DNA of 22,552 bases from a virus: IMG/VR virus record IMGVR_UViG_3300050821_004433, positions 1 through 22,552 of that record, one strand, 5' to 3'. Below, in pieces: positions 15,097 to 22,076 of the stretch (position 1 is its first letter; every line of letters begins with the position of its first letter). The notes under the pieces were generated by a model. The model saw only the letters and a list, made by a program, of their open reading frames with translations. It ran no database searches and was not told where the DNA came from. Position numbers and translations under genes: made by a program.

Positions 15097-15311
15097 GCAT
15101 TCTTCAGTCGCATTTGCTCGGCCTGAGCTATCATTGCTAAGACGCGTGCTTTGCTTGCCTCCGCCTCTTCTGGCGTAGGGACATAGGGCGGTGCTTTGGG
15201 CTTAGCGGTTAGCTTGCCAACGAAGCTGACAAACGCCATAGCTGCGAAAGCCGCCAAGATCCAGGGGGCGAACACAACGAGGTAGAAGGGGATTTCCTGT
15301 AGCACGATCAT
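15084..15311 (-). CDS. Small membrane protein at the operon junction
   Basis: The 75-aa product has a long N-terminal hydrophobic segment (about residues 8-32), a short Lys/Pro linker (KLTAKPKAPPYVP), and a helical charged end finishing NAHHH. One membrane helix with a cytoplasmic or periplasmic helix is predicted. AAAGGA lies just before ATG 15311. It could act in superinfection exclusion, or be a spanin-like or antiholin factor; nothing decides between these. It is the last gene of the minus-strand arm, and its 3' end overlaps the late operon's last gene. Confidence 0.72.
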   Translation of the reverse strand: MIVLQEIPFYLVVFAPWILAAFAAMAFVSFVGKLTAKPKAPPYVPTPEEAEASKARVLAMIAQAEQMRLKNAHHH

Positions 15312-15328
15312 CGTCCTTTCGAGCGTCT

Positions 15329-15357
15329 TATCTAGTGTGTTGCCTTGCTGTTTTCAA
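15329..15357 (-). promoter_or_regulatory. Possible sigma70-type promoter
   Basis: On the minus strand TTGAAA (15357-15352) and TAGATA (15334-15329) are 17 bases apart, in the 50-base gap before the gene starting at 15311. The -35 box fits the consensus in five of six positions, the -10 box poorly. It could give the last small gene its own transcript. Confidence 0.25.
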
Positions 15358-15361
15358 GTGC

Positions 15362-15466
15362 CTAGATCCGGCGACGATTCGGGTCTTTGTAGTGGTGACG
15401 CTTTGGGCCAGAACACCACATTACGACGCCGACAATGAAGAGGGTAAGGAGAATAAGACCGGTCAT
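15362..15466 (-). CDS. 34-aa single-helix membrane peptide
   Basis: ATG 15466 opens MTGLILLTLFIVGVVMW, a clean membrane helix (residues 3-18), followed by a basic tail (CSGPKRHHYKDPNRRRI) and TAG at 15362-15364. Positive charge after the helix suggests N-out or lipid-contact topology. AAGG lies four to eight bases before the ATG. The gene is too short for usual cut-offs but is the only coding explanation for this stretch between two minus-strand genes. The function is unknown. Confidence 0.6.
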   Translation of the reverse strand: MTGLILLTLFIVGVVMWCSGPKRHHYKDPNRRRI

Positions 15467-15506
15467 GCGCCTTATTTAAGCCTATCCATGCGGATTACAA
15501 GTGCCT

Positions 15507-15734
15507 TCAATGCACCGTATCCGCACCTGCCAGATCCTCGAGTATGACCGACAGCATTTTCGGCCTAAGCTCGTCGACTGTCATCTTGGGCTCGCCGGTG
15601 ACGTAGCTCAGCATCCGCGTCGCGAGCTCCATCGCCGCCTCCGCCTCCTCGACGCTGTTGATTTCGATTCCTGCCCTGCAGATCGCGTTAAACACGCCTC
15701 GAATCGCTATGCGCTCTTTCTTGTTATCGATCAT
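15507..15734 (-). CDS. Small helical acidic protein of unknown function
   Basis: ATG 15734 overlaps the helicase stop (ATGA). The 75-aa product is helical and Glu/Ala-rich (INSVEEAEAAMELATRML), ending in a second acidic helix. No motif is recognised. A longer in-frame reading up to 15947 is Arg-rich shadow sequence inside the helicase gene and is rejected. Coupling to the helicase suggests it is made together with it. Confidence 0.68.
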   Translation of the reverse strand: MIDNKKERIAIRGVFNAICRAGIEINSVEEAEAAMELATRMLSYVTGEPKMTVDELRPKMLSVILEDLAGADTVH

Positions 15735-17146
15735 GCCACTGGCTCCGCCGCCCTGAGCTTCGAAAACACCGCCTCGTAAAGGTTCTGCTTTTTCTGTAGG
15801 GCTCGGACCACGCGCCGATCGATGTCGGCGCCGGCGAAGTCGATGTAGAGGCAATTCTCGCGCTGTCCTCTGCGATGTATGCGGTCTTCGTCCTGCGTGC
15901 GCGTGTCTAAGCTGTAGCTCGACTCGAAGAAAATCATCGTCGAACAATGGTCTTTCGCATCTTCACCGCCGAGCAAGGTATGCCCGTATTTGACGCTGTC
16001 GGCCTGGCCAAGCATGAGCCGGCACATGGGGTCCGTATTGAAACGGCGCTTCTGCGCGCCCGTCTCCTCGGGCTTCATCTGGCCTTTGATGAAAGCGGGG
16101 AAATGCGCTTTGAGCGCAGAGAAGAGAATCTCAAACGAATAGCGGTGCCGGTAGATGACGACGACCTTGCCCTCGATCTGCGCCAGCAAGTCGATCAGAC
16201 ACAAAAGGCGCGGATTCTTCTCCGGTTCAACCAATATGCGGGGATCCCCACTCTCGTTGAGAATAAAGCCACACATGATTTGGCTCAGCTTCTCGTATTT
16301 GCTCACGGCGACGTCGACGGCGACAATCTCGTCGTTCTCGAGCTCGAGCAGAAACTCGTCCCGCATTTGCTTGTACTGGGCCGCTTGTTCGCCCGACATT
16401 TCGTAGCCGCGAATCGAAAAGTCTTTCCGCGGCAACATGGGAAGCCAATCGGCCTTCCGAGCCTGGAAGATAGCTGGCGCCATGATCCGTGCGAGCGCCT
16501 CGGCGTTTTTGACGCCGACGACTTGTTTGTTTTCCCAGCCGCCCATCTGACAAAATGTGTTTCTGAAAGCCCAAAACTTCATCCCCGTGAACAAGCCGAT
16601 CGCGCGCAATTGGGGATACAAATCATGTGGCCCCTGAGTTTGCGGCAGACCGGTCAAAAGGCGCACGATCGTCGCTTCTTTCGCCAGGTTGAGCGCCGCT
16701 TTGGTCTGCTGACTGTCGTGGGTTTTGATCTGGATTGATTCGTCGAGCGCCAGCATCGAGGGCTTAATGCGCATCCAGGCCAGGAGCTTGAGGAGAACCT
16801 CGGGCGATCGAATCGCCTCGTAATTGATGATTAGAATCGGCGGCTTTTCGTAGCGCTGAATCGAGAAAAAAGCGTCGTTGGTTTTCGAGCCCGAAACGAA
16901 AATGTGGTGGACGAACGGGAAGTCTTTGTCCTCGATTTCGTCCGACCAGCCGCTCTTGAAGCTGTTGGGCGCCACCACGACCAGGCGCGTGGCGCGAAGC
17001 TCGTCGAGCTCGAGGGGCTTGACCGCGCGCCGGAACTCCTCGAGCGCCAGGATCGTTTTTCCCAAACCCATCTCGAGGAAATAGCCGACGCCGCGTTTGC
17101 CGCGGCCGAACTTCAGAGCTTCGATCTGGACCTGGTCAAGTTGCAC
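15731..17146 (-). CDS. SNF2-family helicase/ATPase
   Basis: The 471-aa protein has both RecA-like lobes of SNF2 (superfamily 2) enzymes. Motif I is EMGLGKT (residues 25-31), motif II LALDES (about 132-137, Ser where DExH/DEAH is usual), motif III TGLPQTQ, and motif VI QDEDRIHRRGQ (418-428), with an arginine finger. It is compact and has no extra domains. Phage SNF2 proteins translocate on double-stranded DNA and may help replication, recombination or remodelling. I chose GTG 17146, seven bases after AGGTGG. The ATG at 17188 would overlap the previous gene by 53 bases and add Ala/Ser-rich sequence. Confidence 0.87.
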   Translation of the reverse strand: MQLDQVQIEALKFGRGKRGVGYFLEMGLGKTILALEEFRRAVKPLELDELRATRLVVVAPNSFKSGWSDEIEDKDFPFVHHIFVSGSKTNDAFFSIQRYEKPPILIINYEAIRSPEVLLKLLAWMRIKPSMLALDESIQIKTHDSQQTKAALNLAKEATIVRLLTGLPQTQGPHDLYPQLRAIGLFTGMKFWAFRNTFCQMGGWENKQVVGVKNAEALARIMAPAIFQARKADWLPMLPRKDFSIRGYEMSGEQAAQYKQMRDEFLLELENDEIVAVDVAVSKYEKLSQIMCGFILNESGDPRILVEPEKNPRLLCLIDLLAQIEGKVVVIYRHRYSFEILFSALKAHFPAFIKGQMKPEETGAQKRRFNTDPMCRLMLGQADSVKYGHTLLGGEDAKDHCSTMIFFESSYSLDTRTQDEDRIHRRGQRENCLYIDFAGADIDRRVVRALQKKQNLYEAVFSKLRAAEPVA

Positions 17147-17528
17147 AGCGTTTCCACCTGCCCTCGCCGTCGCGCTCGATGACGCCATATTTGCGCAATT
17201 CTTCGAGCCGCGAGGTGATCGAATTTATCGAGAAACCCGCGGCCATGACCTTGGGCTGCATGTCAATCGCGCGCTTAGGTCCGGTGGAGAGTTCCGTCAC
17301 AATGATGCCGTTAATGCCCTTTTTCAGATCCGGGCCAGGCGAGACGCGTTTATGGATTTGAGGCTTAGGCTTGTGCGTAAGCTTGTGGATTGCGATCGCG
17401 CGCTCAGCCAGCTTAGGCTTGGGCGCAATCTCTTCGACCTCGAGATCCTCGATCGGCAACATTTTCGACATCAGCCCGAACAGCGTGTCGGCGCCGATGG
17501 TGAAGCCGATTTTGAACTTAATGGTCAT
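17136..17528 (-). CDS. Winged-helix-like DNA-binding protein candidate
   Basis: The 130-aa product has a basic Pro/Lys middle (HKPKPQIHKRVSPGP) and a C-terminal half resembling a winged helix (about residues 72-128): INSITSRLEELRKYGVIERD looks like a recognition helix followed by the wing and GRWKR. It may be a transcriptional regulator, or a partner loading the helicase encoded next. Its 3' end overlaps the helicase start by 11 bases. Confidence 0.62.
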   Translation of the reverse strand: MTIKFKIGFTIGADTLFGLMSKMLPIEDLEVEEIAPKPKLAERAIAIHKLTHKPKPQIHKRVSPGPDLKKGINGIIVTELSTGPKRAIDMQPKVMAAGFSINSITSRLEELRKYGVIERDGEGRWKRCAT

Positions 17529-17649
17529 CCGGGCCTTCCTTGTCCATGGCGTCGAGCCACTCCTTGAGCCGGATCGCCGGATCGTGGCGACAGGGTAAGC
17601 AGACGCAGATGAAGGCGACGATTCCGAGCGCGATGCCGAGCCAGTTCAT
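17518..17649 (-). CDS. 43-aa single-helix, cysteine-containing membrane peptide
   Basis: ATG 17649 overlaps the previous stop (ATGA) and the frame ends at TAA 17520-17518. Residues 3-18 are a membrane helix (WLGIALGIVAFICVCL), with Cys15, Cys17 and Cys20, followed by a charged amphipathic tail (IRLKEWLDAMDKEG). It overlaps the next gene by 11 bases. It is shorter than common gene-calling limits, but its fit in the chain of overlapping genes supports it. Confidence 0.62.
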   Translation of the reverse strand: MNWLGIALGIVAFICVCLPCRHDPAIRLKEWLDAMDKEGPDDH

Positions 17650-17897
17650 AGGCGCTTCCCGATGCTGCAATTCTCGTACTGGATGATCGCTTGCGCGCGC
17701 ATGAGGTCGAGCACGTCCTTGGTGTGCAGGAACGCATCGACGGCTTGGTCGCAGAGCTTAACTTCCTTATCCCACTCGCTGGGCGCGGGTGGCGGCGCCG
17801 GGACGGACACCGTGACGTGTCGATCTAAGAATCGATACAGATCATCCGCCGCCATGCCGGCGATAAAAACGATTGCTCCGAAAGTTAGCGGCTTCAC
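17646..17897 (-). CDS. Small membrane-anchored protein with Pro-rich linker
   Basis: The 83-aa product starts at GTG 17897 in a GTGA overlap with the regulator gene. An N-terminal hydrophobic helix (residues ~4-16, TFGAIVFIAGMAA) is followed by a Pro-rich linker (VSVPAPPPAPSEW) and a helical soluble end with two cysteines. The topology resembles an anchored periplasmic protein such as an inner spanin, though placement away from the lysis genes makes that uncertain. Confidence 0.62.
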   Translation of the reverse strand: MKPLTFGAIVFIAGMAADDLYRFLDRHVTVSVPAPPPAPSEWDKEVKLCDQAVDAFLHTKDVLDLMRAQAIIQYENCSIGKRL

Positions 17898-18226
17898 TTC
17901 GCCCGCCGAATCTTCGCCATGCGAATGACATGGCCCATAGAACGGCTAGGGGCGGCCGCTGGCGTGGGTTGGACGACGGAGGCTGCATCGATCAGGACGA
18001 AGCCAAGTTTGTAGCCGAGCGCCCGCGCTACGGCGTTGAGCGAGGCGGCTTGCGGGCGCCGTGTTTCGCCAGAGAACCAGTTCGACAGCGTCTGCGTTGA
18101 GACGCCCGAATCTTCGTGGATCTGCTTATAGGTCGCGCCGCTGTCCTGAATGACCGTCCGGAGCTCATCAATAATCGGGTCTTTGTCTGTGAAATTATAA
18201 GATTTGTAAGTGAAGATCTTAGCCAT
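17894..18226 (-). CDS. Cro/CI (XRE)-type helix-turn-helix regulator
   Basis: The 110-aa protein carries a typical HTH at about residues 20-76: ATYKQIHEDSGVSTQTLSNW, then RRPQAASLNAVARALGYKLG. Such proteins bind operators and switch early transcription. It sits mid-operon with no obvious own promoter; AAGGGAAAG lies upstream of ATG 18226. Local DNA is A/T-richer at the 5' end. It could be a lysis-lysogeny regulator, but no integrase or divergent repressor pair is seen here. Confidence 0.82.
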   Translation of the reverse strand: MAKIFTYKSYNFTDKDPIIDELRTVIQDSGATYKQIHEDSGVSTQTLSNWFSGETRRPQAASLNAVARALGYKLGFVLIDAASVVQPTPAAAPSRSMGHVIRMAKIRRAK

Positions 18227-18229
18227 TTA

Positions 18230-18418
18230 TTATTTCTTTCCCTTGGCGAAATCTTCGCGCATCGGCAAATTTGGGTAAGCGCCGTTCTCCGCGATCCTTT
18301 CGATCTGCATGGCGACGTGCATAAGCGCCAGCGCGACGGCGTAGGTCGCGCCGACTGGCGTGCGGATCTTGGCCGCCCTTTCGAGCTCAGCGATCCACTT
18401 CATCGTTTCATCGTTCAT
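18230..18418 (-). CDS. Small helical protein of unknown function
   Basis: The 62-aa product overlaps the previous stop by four bases (ATGA). It is mainly helical (MKWIAELERAAKIR, VALALMHVAMQIERIAENG) with a Lys-rich end (DFAKGKK). Its stop TAA is immediately followed by a second TAA before the regulator ATG. No family is recognised. Confidence 0.65.
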   Translation of the reverse strand: MNDETMKWIAELERAAKIRTPVGATYAVALALMHVAMQIERIAENGAYPNLPMREDFAKGKK

Positions 18419-18753
18419 TGGCCATTCCTCGGAATTTGACGGACCAGACGCTCGATGCCGTGCTCAATTTCGGCAGCCGACGTTTGCTTCGCGATCGGCG
18501 GCGTGGTGTAGGGGTAGTCGAAGGATCGATCAGCCTTCACCGGATCTGAGGTGCTTGGCCTCGCCGCCTGAGCAAAGCCGATGATGCCGTCCCAGTGGAC
18601 TCCATCGCCGGAAACGGTGCGGGCGATCGAAGTCGCGATCTGGTCGAGCGCCTCTTTCGCCGCCGGCGAAAGCTCGTCCCAAGAATCGCCGGAACGAATC
18701 TGATGCTTGAGCGCTTGTGCTATGATCGCAAAGTTCATTTTGTCATTCGCCAT
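18415..18753 (-). CDS. Protein of unknown function
   Basis: The 112-aa product starts MANDKMNFAIIAQALKHQ at ATG 18753, with AAGGGA nine bases upstream; ATG 18738, in an ATGA overlap, is the alternative. The first half is helical (ELSPAAKEALDQIATSIART) and the C-terminal half polar and probably disordered until a final helix (AAEIEHGIERLVRQI). It resembles no family I know. Confidence 0.62.
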   Translation of the reverse strand: MANDKMNFAIIAQALKHQIRSGDSWDELSPAAKEALDQIATSIARTVSGDGVHWDGIIGFAQAARPSTSDPVKADRSFDYPYTTPPIAKQTSAAEIEHGIERLVRQIPRNGQ

Positions 18754-19121
18754 ATAAGCCAGTCCCTTAAGGTTTCTGCGTGCGGTCCATATGATCCGCC
18801 TGGCGGAAACGAGTCTTTCCTCAGTGCGGTCTTTGCCCATTCGTGGACATACATCACCTTCGTTTTCGGATCCCAGCCGATCAGGGCGCAAAGGCCGCCG
18901 GCGGCGATGTAACGCTGGCCTTCCTCGAATTGACGCAGCGTCGGCGCAAACGACTGATGGGGTATGAGCTTGCCTTCAGCGAGCAAGTGTGGGTGACCGG
19001 GTAGCTTGATTGCCAGGTCCAAGAGCCCGATTGCATAACGGTCTTCGTGCCTGCGGGCATATGCTCCAAGGCCACGACAATCTGCCACAAGCTGAGTTTT
19101 AAGTTTGCTTTCAAGGTTCAT
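18735..19121 (-). CDS. PD-(D/E)XK nuclease-like protein
   Basis: The 128-aa protein shows the order of residues expected for restriction-endonuclease-fold (VRR-NUC-like) nucleases: Asp35 in GLLDLAI, Glu49-x-Lys51 in LLAEGKL, and Gln64 in TLRQFEEGQRYIAAGGLCALIG, where the 'tQ...AGG' helix is characteristic. It could trim or resolve replication intermediates or attack host DNA. A strong GGGAGGAGG precedes ATG 19121. The 17-base gap to the previous gene is the largest in this part of the operon. Confidence 0.58.
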   Translation of the reverse strand: MNLESKLKTQLVADCRGLGAYARRHEDRYAIGLLDLAIKLPGHPHLLAEGKLIPHQSFAPTLRQFEEGQRYIAAGGLCALIGWDPKTKVMYVHEWAKTALRKDSFPPGGSYGPHAETLRDWLIWRMTK

Positions 19122-19138
19122 TCCTCCTCCCAGAAGAA

Positions 19139-19336
19139 TCAGTCGCCTTCCTCGCCTTCGTAGTAGCCACGCACGATTTCCTGCAGGTCAAACGCCATCA
19201 ACGCGCCGATTATGAATTCGGCATCAGGGAGGCATTGCCGCCAGAGCTCCTCGGGAATGCGCCGACCGTTGGGATCCTTGATCAGGCCCAGCTGGCGCGC
19301 CGCCAGGCAGCGGGCAAGGAATTCGTCGAGCCTCAT
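19139..19336 (-). CDS. Small acidic protein of unknown function
   Basis: The 65-aa product starts at ATG 19336 in an ATGA overlap; the upstream extension is shadow sequence. It is helical and ends very acidic (RGYYEGEEGD). A hydrophobic central patch (AEFIIGALMAF) could mediate protein contacts. The function is unknown. Confidence 0.65.
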   Translation of the reverse strand: MRLDEFLARCLAARQLGLIKDPNGRRIPEELWRQCLPDAEFIIGALMAFDLQEIVRGYYEGEEGD

Positions 19337-19500
19337 GGCTTCCGCCGATCTTTGAGAGCATCGGCTATTTCTTTGGCCATATCGCCCAGCGGCTGCATTT
19401 GCCGCACGCAATAAGCGACGCCGGATCGATAGCCCCAGGCATAAGCGACGATCAGGCCTACGCTGACGAGCGCGGCGAAGATGACGGTGGAGAGCGTCAT
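19333..19500 (-). CDS. Small single-helix membrane protein
   Basis: The 55-aa product starts at ATG 19500 (ATGA overlap); an in-frame ATG at 19524 would overlap more. Residues 3-24 form a membrane helix (LSTVIFAALVSVGLIVAYAW) and the rest is helical and charged, ending ALKDRRKP. This topology is typical of small phage membrane regulators. No family is recognised. Confidence 0.65.
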   Translation of the reverse strand: MTLSTVIFAALVSVGLIVAYAWGYRSGVAYCVRQMQPLGDMAKEIADALKDRRKP

Positions 19501-20087
19501 GGCTTCAGCAACAGCGAGAGGCACGTCTGCAGGGCTCTAGACGCTTGCAGGAGGTGAAATTGAATCGAATACGGATTGTAGTCGCCAACCTCGGCAAGCT
19601 CCCTCACCGCTTCGCTGTGCAAGATGACAACATCAATCGCGTCGGACATCACGTCGCGCCTGGCCGGAATCATCGCGCCTTTGAGATCCGGCCGATCGTG
19701 CTCCTCGATTGCCTGGATGACGACCTGGCACTCGGAATCTACGACCGCGGGATGATCGCCGGCGGCTTTCGGATACTCGCTCATTGGCTCTGGGCCAGCG
19801 AAGAACGCCGTGCGCAAATAGTCGATCAGAGCTTGTGTCGGAATCGGTTTGGCAGTGGGGCGCAAGGTCCGAAGTTCCGGCCGACATAAGCGGCGAAGAA
19901 ACGTCCTAGCGAGTACGTCGGTGAAGTGATTTGGCAAATTACCGCCGCCAGGATGAGTGAGAGGTGCGTAATAAGCTTCGCCAGGCGAAGCGAGCGCATA
20001 GCCGTACTCGAGCTCTTGGAAGGCGATTACCGGCGCGTTCCAGACCAAATTGAGGAGATGATCCTCATCGATCTTTGCGATGATCAT
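19497..20087 (-). CDS. Conserved-looking phage protein of unknown function
   Basis: The 196-aa product starts at ATG 20087 (MIIAKIDEDHLL) within an ATGA overlap. The N-terminal part reads like a mixed alpha/beta domain (WNAPVIAFQELEYGYALASP), the C-terminal part is helical with AIDVVILHSEAVRELAEVG and SRALQTCLSLLL. I see no catalytic motif. It is one of the larger unknowns of the early arm. Confidence 0.65.
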   Translation of the reverse strand: MIIAKIDEDHLLNLVWNAPVIAFQELEYGYALASPGEAYYAPLTHPGGGNLPNHFTDVLARTFLRRLCRPELRTLRPTAKPIPTQALIDYLRTAFFAGPEPMSEYPKAAGDHPAVVDSECQVVIQAIEEHDRPDLKGAMIPARRDVMSDAIDVVILHSEAVRELAEVGDYNPYSIQFHLLQASRALQTCLSLLLKP

Positions 20088-20311
20088 CCAGGTTTCACCG
20101 AGCGTGACTTGTAAGTGAAGTTGAATCCGGCCCACCAGGCGTTTCGTCGATTAAGCGGCCAATCATGGAAGCCTTTTGGATAGTTGCCCGCTTCACGCGC
20201 GCCCAAGGGAAGTCGACCACGCCCGCAATTCTCTCCATCAGCGAACTCGCTGGGATAGAGCGCCTGAAGCGCAGATCGTTCGCGATTAGACCTTCGAGCT
20301 TTTCGGTTCAT
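20084..20311 (-). CDS. Small basic protein of unknown function
   Basis: The 75-aa product is Arg-rich at the N-terminus (MNRKARRSNRERSALQAL) and has an aromatic run (GFHDWPLNRRNAWWAGFNF) before a basic end. The W/F-rich stretch suggests nucleic-acid or protein contacts. ATG 20311 overlaps the preceding gene by 26 bases and lacks a good ribosome site, so the start is uncertain. Confidence 0.58.
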   Translation of the reverse strand: MNRKARRSNRERSALQALYPSEFADGENCGRGRLPLGAREAGNYPKGFHDWPLNRRNAWWAGFNFTYKSRSVKPG

Positions 20312-20471
20312 CGGTTCGCTTCAAAAGCTTGGGATAGAATTTGTGGTAAAGCGCCAGCTTGCGCTTGGCGTTTTTGCGCGTCATGGGCTCCCCCCGTTCA
20401 TCATTGGCGAGCGCGATCAGCTTCTCTAATCGAGCCCGCGTCGGGCGATCGGGGGGAGTTTCGTCAGGCAT
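20286..20471 (-). CDS. Small Lys/Arg-rich protein of unknown function
   Basis: The 61-aa product starts at ATG 20471 in a TAATG junction; the longer reading to 20633 lies inside the ParB-like gene and is rejected. It is mostly basic helix (RLEKLIALANDERGEPMTRK, RKLALYHKFYPKLLKR), so nucleic-acid binding is possible. No family is recognised. Confidence 0.62.
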   Translation of the reverse strand: MPDETPPDRPTRARLEKLIALANDERGEPMTRKNAKRKLALYHKFYPKLLKRTDEPKSSKV

Positions 20472-21346
20472 TAATCGACTTCGAAGAAGCCTTTTCTGAT
20501 ATCGTAATTGACGCGCTCGATTGACGTTTTGCCGTTGCGCTGGGCGTTCCAGCAAAAAACGCAGCCCTGATAAATCTGCGTATCGGTGATCGGAGACTTC
20601 CGGCGCTTGGGAGTCTTGGCTTCTTGCAGCCACCGATCGAGCGTCGTTGTCGGCGCTTTCTCAACGAAATCTTCGCCGCCGCGGCTAACGTTGTGCCAGA
20701 ACTCCTTCGCCGCCTCGGGATCCTTTTCCCAAGTAGCGAAGATAGCGCCGACAACCGGAGCCTTCTGAAGCTCGGGTGTCTTCATCGTCAGAACATTGCC
20801 CATCCAAACGATGAAAGGCGCGTATTCGGGCGTGTGGAAGAGGTCGTAGACCTCATCGCCCTTAGGCACTGGCACGCCGACTTTGCGGCTGAGATACCAG
20901 GCAATGCCCTCGGCTGCATGTTTCGCGGCCGGCCGCGGAACCGTACGGAGGTCCGTCTCCATCATTTGGTAGGCGCCGGCGATGTCTCCTCTTGAGCGCA
21001 GCGATCCTTTCGGATCGAATTGCCGGAAGAGAAGAATCTCATCCCGCTCGTCGTCGACCTTGTAGCGGCTAAGATTGACCATCAGGCCGCTTGGCATGTC
21101 GCCGTCGAGTTTGGCCAGAATATCGCTAGAATGCTGACCATTGATGCGCCGCTCCGTCTCGTCTGGACGCACTGCGATCGCCCAGTTAAAAACGGTTGCC
21201 TGACCGGCCATGATTTGACCTTTCAGGTAGTCCAGCCGCTTGTCGTCAAGTGGCCGCTCAGTTGCAGAACCTGGCATCTGAGCGATTTTTCTAGCGAGTT
21301 CGCTCGTGACGGAGAGAAGCTCGCTGTTCAACAAGGTGAAAGCCAT
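20471..21346 (-). CDS. ParB/DGQHR-like protein
   Basis: The 291-aa protein has ERPLDDKRLDYLKGQIMAGQ followed by RRINGQHSSDILAKL (residues ~67-81). This resembles the '(D/N)GQHR' motif of ParB-like and DGQHR proteins, whose members include DNA-modification or nuclease-associated enzymes. The middle is helical, and the end has WxxC-x-x-C-like residues (GCVFCWNAQRNGK). Its role is unclear; among phages such proteins sit with replication genes. The assignment rests on a short motif. Confidence 0.45.
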   Translation of the reverse strand: MAFTLLNSELLSVTSELARKIAQMPGSATERPLDDKRLDYLKGQIMAGQATVFNWAIAVRPDETERRINGQHSSDILAKLDGDMPSGLMVNLSRYKVDDERDEILLFRQFDPKGSLRSRGDIAGAYQMMETDLRTVPRPAAKHAAEGIAWYLSRKVGVPVPKGDEVYDLFHTPEYAPFIVWMGNVLTMKTPELQKAPVVGAIFATWEKDPEAAKEFWHNVSRGGEDFVEKAPTTTLDRWLQEAKTPKRRKSPITDTQIYQGCVFCWNAQRNGKTSIERVNYDIRKGFFEVD

Positions 21347-21363
21347 GAACTTTCATCTTTCTT

Positions 21364-22065
21364 TTATGGACGCTTAAAGGGAACGGGCTCAGAGGGCGTT
21401 CCAGACTCTGGCTCGTTTTCCGTCCACGCATCAGCGAGTTTTCCAAGTTCAAATGCAATGACAGATAGCTCCACGAATGACACCGTGGCTGCATGTCGTT
21501 TGCTTTGCTCTTTGACTCGCTTAATGAGTGGCCGAAACTTATTGACCACATCTTCGTAAGGGATCGTGATCTTTCGTTCTTCCTTTCGTTGAATACGGCG
21601 GAATGGCTTGCCCTTAGAGGGTTTCGCCTCGGCGCGGCGCATGATTATTTCCGCTTTGTCGCGGTTTGTTTTTGGCGTAATTTCTCCAGCGACGACGGCG
21701 GCATTAAAGACTTCTGGATGAGTTGATTTTGTGCGGGCAAGGTAACTAAGAGCTTGGATATCCCCTGGAAATGAAATATAGCTCACCTCGTGGTCTATAT
21801 TTTTAGCTACAAGCTCGTACCGATCGCATGATGCTTTGCTAATTCCAATTATTTCTACACATAATTCATCCCATCTCCTACCCCACTTCTGTTTATGAGT
21901 CCTAAATGCATTGTGAAACTCAATAATACGCTTCCCTTTTTCAAGAATAGCCTTAACCTTGGTTAAGTTGGCGCGATTCTCCGCGGCAGTCGCCTCAGCG
22001 ATGTAGGCTTTCCAATCGTCGAGCGTCTCAGGCGATTGGAACATTTTGATGATGTTGTTTTCCAT
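21364..22065 (-). CDS. DUF3102-like DNA-associated protein, low-GC gene
   Basis: The 233-aa product starts at ATG 22065 (MENNIIKMFQSPETLDDW). Residues ~35-90 show the DUF3102-like plan: GKRIIEFHNAF, WDELCVEIIGISKASCDRYE. In that plan a host-factor-like helical unit is followed by 'GiS...ryel'. Basic stretches follow (AKPSKGKPFRRIQRKEERK). DNA between about 21720 and 21960 is clearly richer in A/T than the rest of the arm. The Arg-rich in-frame extension to 22248 is shadow and rejected. Function unknown; DNA partition or replication links are guesses. Confidence 0.5.
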   Translation of the reverse strand: MENNIIKMFQSPETLDDWKAYIAEATAAENRANLTKVKAILEKGKRIIEFHNAFRTHKQKWGRRWDELCVEIIGISKASCDRYELVAKNIDHEVSYISFPGDIQALSYLARTKSTHPEVFNAAVVAGEITPKTNRDKAEIIMRRAEAKPSKGKPFRRIQRKEERKITIPYEDVVNKFRPLIKRVKEQSKRHAATVSFVELSVIAFELGKLADAWTENEPESGTPSEPVPFKRP

Positions 22066-22076
22066 GATGAACGTCC

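Noticed and set aside
15097-15130. Stem-loop terminator around GCTCGGCCTGAGC
   Set aside because: The stem is only about four pairs, has no T-run, and lies inside a coding gene.
15947-16738. 263-codon open frame on the + strand, antisense to the helicase
   Set aside because: It lies wholly within the SNF2 gene, whose motifs are clear. GC-rich codon use creates long open antisense frames. It has no recognisable domain.
17147-17188. ATG 17188 as helicase start
   Set aside because: It would overlap the upstream gene by 53 bases and adds Ala/Ser-rich residues; GTG 17146 has a good ribosome site.
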